Shown in pieces: positions 56,944 through 64,000 of a stretch of 64,000 bases of DNA. The notes under the pieces are model-generated. The model saw only the letters and a program-made list of their open reading frames with translations. It did not search any database and had not been told where the DNA came from. The position numbers were made by a program, and so were the translations under genes. This stretch comes from Campylobacter rectus (GTDB lineage Bacteria; Campylobacterota; Campylobacteria; Campylobacterales; Campylobacteraceae): assembly GCF_004803795.1 (NCBI RefSeq), contig NZ_CP012543.1, forward strand, positions 1,488,001 to 1,552,000, written 5' to 3'. The stretch's first letter is position 1, and every line of letters starts with the position of its first letter.

Positions 56944-57149
56944 AGTAAATTTTAACCGATACTGGCGGCCGCGAATTTGACCCGAAACATATCTCAAACT
57001 CCAACGGAGTAAATTTTAACCGATAATGCCCGAAAATCAAGTATGCGAAGAATACGGTTTCAAACTCCAACGGAGTAAATTTTAACTAAGGACGGACTTT
57101 GTTTGTCCGCGAAATCAAAAGTTTCAAACTCCAGCGGAGTAAATTTAAC
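56944..57149 (-). CRISPR. Short, degenerate CRISPR array without cas genes
   Basis: Three 29-30-base repeats at 56991-57020, 57057-57086 and 57121-57149 plus a truncated 13-base end at 56944-56956. Spacers are 34 (56957-56990), 36 (57021-57056) and 34 bases (57087-57120), all different. The plus-strand repeat reads GTTTCAAACTCC, AAC, GGAGTAAATTTTAAC, with palindrome ACTCC/GGAGT. On the minus strand it ends in GTTTGAAAC, like type I/III repeats, so transcription is probably on the minus strand. The first repeat has two changed end bases; the last has A to G in the loop and one T less. No cas gene within the window. Confidence 0.75.
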
Positions 57150-57307
57150 TCAAATCACAATCGCGTTTGGCAAAATCGGTGTCTCGTAGCTTAAATTTAC
57201 GCCGCAAAATAGCCGGACGGCTATAAATTTTACTAAGTTTCGCGGCGGATTTAAACGAATTTTAAGCAATTTAACAAAGACGAAGTCGCTGCGCAAGATA
57301 GTAAAAT

Positions 57308-57925
57308 TTATTCGTCGCCCACGAGCGAGAGGTTTCTGCAGCCGATCTCATCGCCCATCTCGCAGCCCATTTTGTAAAATTTCTTCGCGGTTTTGGAGTC
57401 GGCAGTTTTGACGCCGAGCGAAAATTGATACATTCCGCCAAGGTTTGAGCAGCTTTGCGCGTGATTTAGCTGCAGGCATGACTTCTCATAAAGCCTGCGC
57501 GCTGCGGCGAAATCGTGCTCCGTGCCGCGTCCGAGGCGGTAGAAATTAGCCGCATTATAGCAGCCGTATTTGTTATCAAGCTTGCAGGATTTCAAAAATA
57601 TCGCCAAAATCTCGCTCTCGTCCTTACTTTTTAGCTTTTGGTGCAGCGAACCTAAATTTGAGCAGGCGATGCCTTCGTTCTCGTCGCAGGCCTTTTGGTA
57701 GCAGAGCTTTGCGCGCTCGTGATCTTTGTCGTTTTCAAATTTCACGCCCATATTATTGCATTCTTTTGGAGTTTTGCCGTCGCAGATGTGCTTTATCTCG
57801 GCACTCGTGACGGGCTTTGGCGGAGCGGGAGTCGCCTTTTTTTGCATAACGCAACCGCTCGCAAAAGCCGCAGCCAGCGCAAAAACGACAATGTGCGAGA
57901 TAGCTTGAAAAAGAGCGCGTTTCAA
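57308..57925 (-). CDS. Sel1-like repeat lipoprotein
   Basis: 205 residues. Lipoprotein signal with ASGC (C25), a Pro/Lys linker, then about four Sel1-like helical repeats each carrying a Cys pair (ECNNMGVKFENDKDHERAKLC, ACSNLGSLHQKL, GCYNAANFYRLGRGTEHDFAAARRLYEKSC, SCSNLGGMYQFSLGVKTAD). The pattern matches Helicobacter cysteine-rich (Hcp) proteins, where each repeat is disulfide-stapled. Secreted or outer-membrane anchored; ligand unknown. Isolated gene. Confidence 0.82.
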   Translation of the reverse strand: MKRALFQAISHIVVFALAAAFASGCVMQKKATPAPPKPVTSAEIKHICDGKTPKECNNMGVKFENDKDHERAKLCYQKACDENEGIACSNLGSLHQKLKSKDESEILAIFLKSCKLDNKYGCYNAANFYRLGRGTEHDFAAARRLYEKSCLQLNHAQSCSNLGGMYQFSLGVKTADSKTAKKFYKMGCEMGDEIGCRNLSLVGDE

Positions 57926-59877
57926 AATCCAGCCTTAAAAAAATTTGACTTAATCTTATCTTATATTCACCAAAATAGTGCTTAAAATAAAATCAAAAAG
58001 CGCTCGTCGGCGGTCAAACGGTGCCGATTTTGCAACGAATTTGCCGCCTATAAAAAAGAGTGAATTTTGCGTGCCAAAGCAAATTTGCGCGGATTAAAGC
58101 AGCTAAATTTATCTTAAATCGCCGTTTTTAAAGAAAATTTCAGAATGTAATTTTAAATTTTAAGCTCAAATTTACGTCAAATTTTGCATTTAAATTTGAC
58201 GCTAGGCCGCAAGACACCAAGTCAAATTCGGCAAAAATAATATAGGTTTAAATTTCCGGCTTTAAAAGGGCTTCAAATTTGATGCTTGCCGTCGCTCGTT
58301 AAATTTGCTAGTAAATTTAACGGATACAAAAACGTTAAATTTTAAACTCTGCCGTCGCGTCCGAAAAAAAATTTTACTCGCTAAAAACCAAGACAGTAGT
58401 AAAATTTTAGCGCCGTAACAACGAAGTATAAATTTAAAAACCGGGCGTAAATCTGGTCGGCGACGCTTAACGCTTCTAGCCAAAATCGCAGCCAAACTCG
58501 GTATCCGCCCTCAACGGCGCACTTTTGCCCATTTACCGCAAATTTTACGAAATATCGCGTAAATTTACTCAAAAAATATAGCAAAGCGCGGTAAATTTAA
58601 ATTGCGCGAATTTTATTAATGTAAGCTTACGGGCTCGGACAAATCTTTTGCCGGAAATAGCAAATTTACGCCCGCATCAAAATGCCAAGAAAGCCGAATT
58701 TGCACTAAAACTCGGCAAATTTTATGCCTGTTAGAATGATAAAACGCACTCGAGTTAATTAAAACACCGCAAATTTATCTGTAAATTTTACGCCTCAAAC
58801 GCCAGACTGCAAAACAAATGCCGTAAAAACGCAAAAATGGGTAAATTTAAGGAGAAAAAAGAATAAAATTTGCGTCTAAATTTAGCAAATTTACCCTCAT
58901 CCCGAGCGTTAAGTCGGCAAATTTGACTGAAATTTACGCTCGAATCGCACTCCAAAAAACCGATTTTTTACTCGAGCGAGCGATCTTTCGTGCTCAAATT
59001 TATCAAATTTTATCCGCAAATCTCGCCACAAATTTAACCTATAATGCAGCCTGCTGCGCGACCGACTGTAAAATTTACCTGAAATTTGCCGATCGGTTAT
59101 GCGCCAATAATCAAGGAAAATGTTCGCGGATAGTCGTAGAGCATTTATCGGGCGATGATTTCAAAATATTTTTTGTTAAACGCGTTACCCATAGTTAGCC
59201 GGACATAGAAATTTTTGCCAATCTTGCGGCCAAATATTGAATTCACCGGCGTATAAGCCTTTTTGGCGATCTCATTTTGCCGCCGCCGACGTAAATTCGG
59301 TTTTGTACCGCGGTCTCACACCCGCTCTAAGTCGGCAACTGCGTATTTTACAAATAGATTTGCCATAATACATAAGCTTTGAGCGTCAAATTTCTTGCCG
59401 ACGGTCGGATTTCCAGCGCCCACCGGCAGACCGTTTGCATCTCTTAATATTAAAATTTAGCAGATTTAAAAATTTCTTAAATATAAATGAGTATTTAAAA
59501 TTTGCCGCTGAATTTCAGGCAAATTTGTTGATTTCAAATTTCGTTAAAAGTATTTTTGCCTGTCGCTTTTTAAAAAACTAAATTTATAAAATCGCAGTTT
59601 TTAGCTTCAGCATTCGGTCTTAAAGGCGTTACAGCGTTTGCGCCCAAATCTACGTTTTTACAAACGGACGTATCACCGATTTGCTCAAGTTTGATATACT
59701 TCCTCGCTATAATTGTCGTATTTGATGGTGACTACCGGAAACGGCTCAGAAATGGGCTTTGATGGGTATATATTACTGGTGTCGAAATATATTTTATCGA
59801 TTTATATGCGATCTACGTAGCCACTTGAGATCAGGGAATTACATCTCACGCATAAAATTTATAGCATTGATTGTGCC
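57926..59877. other. Two kilobases without a recognised gene
   Basis: Only short open frames of improbable composition. The first kilobase is extremely rich in AAATTT (18 occurrences counted from 58081 to 58620). It may be decayed coding DNA or a long regulatory region upstream of the adhesin. I found no tRNA, terminator or repeat array here. Confidence 0.55.
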
Positions 59878-59921
59878 TGTACTCAGGTACAATATACAAA
59901 TGCAGAAAAAAGTTATATAAT
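59878..59921 (+). promoter_or_regulatory. Promoter region of the adhesin gene
   Basis: TATAAT at 59916-59921, 28 bases before the ATG. Just upstream, at 59878-59891, is a perfect inverted repeat TGTAC-TCAG-GTACA at the place where a -35-overlapping regulator could bind. The operator role is an inference from position. Confidence 0.5.
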
Positions 59922-59949
59922 CCTGAAAAATTTAAAGCAAAGGATCGTC

Positions 59950-62900
59950 ATGCAAGCTCAAGCAGGTATCGTAAAAAGTGTCGTTGGCGGCGCTATGGTC
60001 ATAGATCAAAGCGGCGCTCAAAGGTCGCTAAAAGCGGGAGATATGGTCTATTTGGGAGAAAAAATAGTTACTCAAGATGCCTCGTCAAAGGTCGTCATAA
60101 CCCAAAACGACGGCAGAGACGTAACTATGATAGGCAAAGATGCCTTGGTGCTAGATCAAAGTATCGCGGCGCAAGAGAGCTTTGGAAACGAAACCGTAAC
60201 GGCCGACATTAGCGCCTTACAGCAAGCACTCCTTGAGGGAACACAGCTTCAAAGCCTGGAAGAAACTGCAGCGGGCGGAAATACCGATGGCGGAGCGGCT
60301 AGCTCGGACGGCGTAAGTCTAAGCCAAGTCGTATTTACTCATGGCGGCCATATATCAAACGTAACCGCCTCATACGGCGACCTAGCATCAAATCAGGTTT
60401 CTGTAAGCAGCGAAGTATTCGCTAGCGCCGCAGCAAGCGGCGTTGCTGAGAATGCTAATTCTCAGCAACCGACTCCAACGCCGACTCCAACGCCGACTCC
60501 AACGCCGACTCCAACGCCGACTCCAACGCCGACTCCAACGCCGACTCCAACGCCGACTCCAACGCCGACTCCAACGCCGACTCCAACGCCGACTCCAACG
60601 CCGACTCCAACGCCGACTCCAACGCCGACTCCAACGCCGACTCCAACGCCGACTCCAACGCCGACTCCAACGCCGACTCCAACGCCGACTCCAACGCCAA
60701 AAACACTAAGTGTAACCGCAGAGGCCGAAGCCAGAGAAGGCGGACTAAACGGGACGAGCAACGACACGTATTTGGTCTATAATCTATCCCTAAGCGGAGC
60801 CGTAGCAGCTAAACCCGTTACGTTAAATTTAAATGTAAGCGGCGGCACTACCGGAGTTGATTATTCTCCGCTTACAGAATACTCGACCGACGGCGGAGCT
60901 ACGTGGACTGCGGGCAATCAAGTAACCCTCGCAAACGCCAACGACATAAATAATCTTAAAATAAGGATAAGGGTCCTAGATGACTACGGTCAAGACGCGG
61001 GCAATCAAAACGAAGGCGTTATGAGCTCAAATTTGGGTGCGGGTATAGATCCGGGCATAACAAATTTCGGAATTTACAAAGAAGCAATAACGCTAAACGT
61101 AACTACGAACAATAGCGAGATAAGTGCCGGTAGCGGAGTAGGCAACATCATAGACAACGACGACAATGTGGTCATAGACGGCAACATCGACGGCAAAACG
61201 ATGGACACCAAAGACGGAGACGATACGATCTCCATCAAAGAAAACTCTACGCTAAAAGATACGAATATATATGCCGACAACGACGCTAGCGATGCAGGCG
61301 TAGGAAAAGACGTCGTAAATATAAACAAAGCTAATATGAACAATACGGTTGTAAACACCAGAAGCGGAGACGATATAATCAGGATTAACGACGTAACGGG
61401 AGAAAGGGCCAGATTTTTTGCTGGCGATTATTCGGTCTATAGAGGAAGTGATAACGACTTGGTAGAAGTAACGCGCAGCACCTTAAATAACAGCGTAATC
61501 AATACCGGATACAGAGGCGATGATAAAATAGATGTAAAATCCGGCACGATAACAAATACTTATATCTCAACGAGCGATACGGGCTTAAGCGACGTGACAG
61601 TGGATGCAAATTCCACCTTAAAAAACGTGCAAATAGAAAATCAAGGCGGCGGAACGGTTGATTTATCGGGAGATTTAAAAAACGTTCGAGTTAGCGTTAC
61701 AAATAACGATCTGGACAATGGCGGAACAAATCATGAATACAAATCCGTCGTGAACGTACATAGCAATATGACAGGCGATTCGATAGACGCCGATTACTCA
61801 AGCATAATGACCGGTAACGGAACAGATCATATAAATATAGACAAAGGCGTAACTATGGATAAGGTTCGGCTTCAAATGAATGCCGGAGACGACGCTCTTG
61901 ATCTAAAAGATGGAGTTACTTTCAAAGGTGGTAATATCCACTTGGGAAGAGAAAATGATCCGCATATGCCGATGTCGAATTTTACTGACAACGACACGCT
62001 CAACGTAAAAGCTGGCGCTACTTTGGAAAATTCAAAAATTTCAACCCAAGATGGAACCGATACTATCAATATAGAAAAAGGCTCAACTGTAAGAGGTAAT
62101 ACCTTTGAAACCGGCAAAGGAGGCGACGTCATAAATTTAAACGAAAATATATCCGACTCCGTCATGAAGCTCGAAGAAGGAAACGATGCGGTAAATATAG
62201 CAAATTCTACCGCCGAAAATCTATCCGTAGATATGGGGGAAGGTAACGACAAAGTAGACGTCAAAGACTCCTCGATGACCAATAGCGAGATACGCTTGGG
62301 CGACGGAGAAAATACGTTAGACATCGCAAGGACGGATTCTAACAGCAAAGTCGAGCTCAAAGATACGCAAATTTACGGCGGAAAAAATAAAGACGTCGTA
62401 AATATATCCAACGATACGTTAGAATTCGCAGCGACGCCTAAAGTAAATTTAAAAGGTGATACATCTATAAATTTAGGCGACGGAGATAACGAAGTAAAAG
62501 TAGATGGAAGCGTGCGACTGGGCGAAATAGAAAACAGTACGCCTACGAAAAATATCATAACGACCGGAAGTGGCAAGGATAGTATCACTCTACAAAACGG
62601 AGCTACCGTCGAAGAAAGAGTGATAGAAACCGGAGAAGGTAGAGATGAAGTCAATATACACAACGGAGCGTCTTTAAATTTTGCAAAAATAGAAACCGGC
62701 GGAGGCGACGACGTAGTAAGGTTTGAGCACAAGACTACGAATCCGCTTCAAGGATACTCCTACTCTGCGGCGACGGAGACCGAGATAAATATGGGTGACG
62801 GCAACGACACTGTAAATCTCCAAGGTATGGGTAATAGCGGCAACTACGCAGGCAGAGTATCGGACTTCCAGGGCGCAAATATAGATATGGGCGATAACGG

Positions 62901-64000
62901 TATCAAACACGTACAGATAGACGCCGGTAAAGTCGAAACAACCAATATAAAAAGCGGTAGCGGAGACGATAGGGTAGAGATACAAGGCGATTCTTTAATG
63001 GAGGGTAGAAATAGCGTAAGCACTGGTGAAGGCGATGATGTCGTAACTATAAAAGACTCCGCCGTCAAAGGGCAAAATTCGACCTCAAAGACAACAATAG
63101 ATACCGATGAAGGAAACGACAAGATAACGGCTGAAAATTCTACATTAGACAAAGTGGATATCAATGCGGGCAACGGAGCAAACGAGGTAACTTTAGGAGA
63201 AAACTCGACCTTTAAGGACGTCAGAGTTACGACAGGAAAAGACGTCGATACGATAAATATCGAGTCCGATATGACCGGTTCTGCAAACAACAGAAGCGAC
63301 TCTATCGTCTCAACCAATGCCGGCAACGATAATATCAATATAAAATCAGGCGTAACGCTCACCAATACGACCGTAAATACGGGAGCCGGCGAGGAAAATG
63401 TCGAGCTTGACGGCGTCAAATTTGTAAACTCGGAGCTATTTACCGAAGGCGATAACGACACGGTAACGATCTCAAACAGTAAGTTTGAAAATGCTACGAC
63501 GTTGGGATACAGCTCAGGCGTAGGCACCGGCGACGGCGAAGACACGGTAACGGTAAATAGCGGAGCGGAGTTTAAACAAGGTACATATCTTTACACGGGC
63601 GCGGATGCCGACACTATAAACGTAAATAGCGGAGCCACCTTTAATAAGGCTGATATAAACGCCGCCGAAGGAGATGATAAGATATCTATCAACGATGGAG
63701 CGCAGATCCAAAGCGGCTCGCGCATAATAGGCGGCGAGGGCAACGATACCATAGATATAAATAGCGGAGCCAAGGTTTCAAACTCTATGGTCCATGCAGG
63801 CACAGGCGACGATACCATCACCGTAAAATCCGGAGCGAATTTTAATAATTATTCCGAGATAAGAGGCGACGAGGGTAATGATACCATCGTGGTCGAAAAG
63901 GGTGCAGATATAACAAACTCCGTCATAAAAGGCGGCGAGGGCAAGGATACGCTAAACATCTCCGAAAACATAGACTTTAGCAAGGTCAAGGAGATCGAAA
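59950..64000 (+). CDS. Giant LapA-like repeat adhesin (5' part; runs off window)
   Basis: Open to the window edge, at least 1350 residues; RTX-adhesin type secreted by a type I system (inference). Residues 1-100 form a LapA-type retention module ([33 protein letters not shown]), which holds such adhesins in the outer-membrane exporter. T106-A-A-G109 matches the LapG protease site. Residues 174-249 are Pro-Thr repeats; about 255-400 a Calx-beta-like domain ([26 protein letters not shown]); from 400 on, dozens of about 21-residue units mixing GxGDDxIxI (RTX-like calcium box) with GAxxxNSxI. Cysteine is absent from what I read. GGAT lies upstream of the ATG. No lapD/lapG or exporter genes are in the window. 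Confidence 0.88.
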   Translation, partial: MQAQAGIVKSVVGGAMVIDQSGAQRSLKAGDMVYLGEKIVTQDASSKVVITQNDGRDVTMIGKDALVLDQSIAAQESFGNETVTADISALQQALLEGTQLQSLEETAAGGNTDGGAASSDGVSLSQVVFTHGGHISNVTASYGDLASNQVSVSSEVFASAAASGVAENANSQQPTPTPTPTPTPTPTPTPTPTPTPTPTPTPTPTPTPTPTPTPTPTPTPTPTPTPTPTPTPTPTPTPTPTPTPTPTPTPKTLSVTAEAEAREGGLNGTSNDTYLVYNLSLSGAVAAKPVTLNLNVSGGTTGVDYSPLTEYSTDGGATWTAGNQVTLANANDINNLKIRIRVLDDYGQDAGNQNEGVMSSNLGAGIDPGITNFGIYKEAITLNVTTNNSEISAGSGVGNIIDNDDNVVIDGNIDGKTMDTKDGDDTISIKENSTLKDTNIYADNDASDAGVGKDVVNINKANMNNTVVNTRSGDDIIRINDVTGERARFFAGDYSVYRGSDNDLVEVTRSTLNNSVINTGYRGDDKIDVKSGTITNTYISTSDTGLSDVTVDANSTLKNVQIENQGGGTVDLSGDLKNVRVSVTNNDLDNGGTNHEYKSVVNVHSNMTGDSIDADYSSIMTGNGTDHINIDKGVTMDKVRLQMNAGDDALDLKDGVTFKGGNIHLGRENDPHMPMSNFTDNDTLNVKAGATLENSKISTQDGTDTINIEKGSTVRGNTFETGKGGDVINLNENISDSVMKLEEGNDAVNIANSTAENLSVDMGEGNDKVDVKDSSMTNSEIRLGDGENTLDIARTDSNSKVELKDTQIYGGKNKDVVNISNDTLEFAATPKVNLKGDTSINLGDGDNEVKVDGSVRLGEIENSTPTKNIITTGSGKDSITLQNGATVEERVIETGEGRDEVNIHNGASLNFAKIETGGGDDVVRFEHKTTNPLQGYSYSAATETEINMGDGNDTVNLQGMGNSGNYAGRVSDFQGANIDMGDNGIKHVQIDAGKVETTNIKSGSGDDRVEIQGDSLMEGRNSVSTGEGDDVVTIKDSAVKGQNSTSKTTIDTDEGNDKITAENSTLDKVDINAGNGANEVTLGENSTFKDVRVTTGKDVDTINIESDMTGSANNRSDSIVSTNAGNDNINIKSGVTLTNTTVNTGAGEENVELDGVKFVNSELFTEGDNDTVTISNSKFENATTLGYSSGVGTGDGEDTVTVNSGAEFKQGTYLYTGADADTINVNSGATFNKADINAAEGDDKISINDGAQIQSGSRIIGGEGNDTIDINSGAKVSNSMVHAGTGDDTITVKSGANFNNYSEIRGDEGNDTIVVEKGADITNSVIKGGEGKDTLNISENIDFSKVKEIE
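60469..60696 (+). repeat. 19-copy 12-bp tandem repeat (Pro-Thr linker)
   Basis: Exact tandem units CCGACTCCAACG, 228 bases, encoding Pro-Thr-Pro-Thr in frame with the adhesin. Units are identical, so copy number probably varies by slippage or recombination without breaking the frame. It works as a stiff extended spacer between the retention module and the outer domains. Confidence 0.95.

Noticed and set aside
58262-59198. Three small open frames in the 2-kb gap
   Set aside because: Composition is dictated by AAATTT words, nothing recognisable, no promoter or ribosome site.
59871-60212. 113-codon frame at the adhesin start
   Set aside because: A shadow of the adhesin in another frame, Arg/Lys-rich with no domain.
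60469-60696. Tandem 12-mers as a CRISPR array
   Set aside because: There are no spacers; the units are contiguous and coding.
60455-60767. Repetitive minus-strand frames over the Pro-Thr repeat
   Set aside because: They exist only because a 12-bp repeat is open in several frames; the adhesin frame continues on both sides.
61074-63821. Series of minus-strand frames rich in Ser/Val/Pro
   Set aside because: They are antisense shadows of the adhesin repeat array (Asp/Gly/Asn codons read backwards).

Overview
The window looks like chromosomal DNA of a higher-GC, oral-type Campylobacter (C. rectus/showae/curvus/gracilis neighbourhood; species not resolved). The reasons are gene blocks that, from memory, match C. 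jejuni gene order (nadE-lpxK-thrC-kdsB; cmoB beside a Cj0977-like gene and a small lipoprotein; flhA-Rrf2-rpsO; hrcA-grpE-dnaK; pycA-small ORF-bpt-J-domain gene; rpoN-lptB-tsaE-S4 divergent from argG-rplI-hslV-hslU-era; the Cts transformation genes), together with intergenic DNA saturated with the word AAATTT. No plasmid or prophage backbone is visible.

Layout. 0.2-2.1 kb: dsbD, then tRNA-Gln(CTG) and a shattered membrane-protein gene. 3.4-9.6 kb (minus strand): YgbA-family protein, kdsB, thrC, cutA, lpxK, a DegT-fold protein without the PLP lysine, and nadE. 9.7-10.3 kb: metallo-beta-lactamase-fold hydrolase. 11.1-17.2 kb: a complete [FeFe]-hydrogenase operon, with catalytic subunit, Tat-signal small subunit, cytochrome b anchor and all three maturases (HydG, HydE, HydF). 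17.4-17.6 kb: an eroded IS1595-like remnant. 17.9-23.5 kb (minus): hot-dog protein, cmoB, two small genes, a DHH phosphoesterase, flhA and an Rrf2 regulator. 23.6-27.5 kb: rpsO, then hrcA-grpE-dnaK behind a strong promoter overlapped by a CIRCE-like element. 27.7-33.8 kb: small membrane and lipoproteins, the pycA-bpt-J-domain block and a membrane-protein gene broken at a T7 tract. 33.9-36.6 kb (minus): S4 protein, tsaE, lptB and rpoN. 36.7-41.2 kb: argG, rplI, hslV, hslU and era.

41.2-52 kb: a type II secretion/type IV pilus-like natural transformation operon: PilM/PilN/PilO-like proteins followed by CtsR-D-P-X-E-F. Its GspL-like first protein is split exactly at an (AT)6 tract. It is followed by a CetB-like PAS protein and a soluble chemoreceptor. 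52-54.3 kb: a degraded IS1595-family transposase and non-coding DNA. 54.3-56.4 kb: yqeY and a Pit phosphate transporter. 56.9-57.15 kb: a short cas-less CRISPR remnant, whose repeat also occurs alone at 10.47 kb. 57.3-57.9 kb: a Sel1-like lipoprotein. After 2 kb without genes, a giant adhesin-like gene begins at 59950 and runs off the window. It has a LapA-type retention module with a TAAG site, a 19-copy Pro-Thr linker, a Calx-beta-like domain and a long calcium-type repeat array.

The most interesting signals are the dinucleotide tract splitting the GspL-like gene, the self-contained [FeFe]-hydrogenase module, the LapA-like adhesin with unusual hybrid repeats, the lysine-less DegT protein, the CRISPR remnant, and the AAATTT enrichment in a genome carrying the Cts uptake machinery. 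All calls are by eye from sequence and remembered family knowledge; no searches or composition calculations were run.
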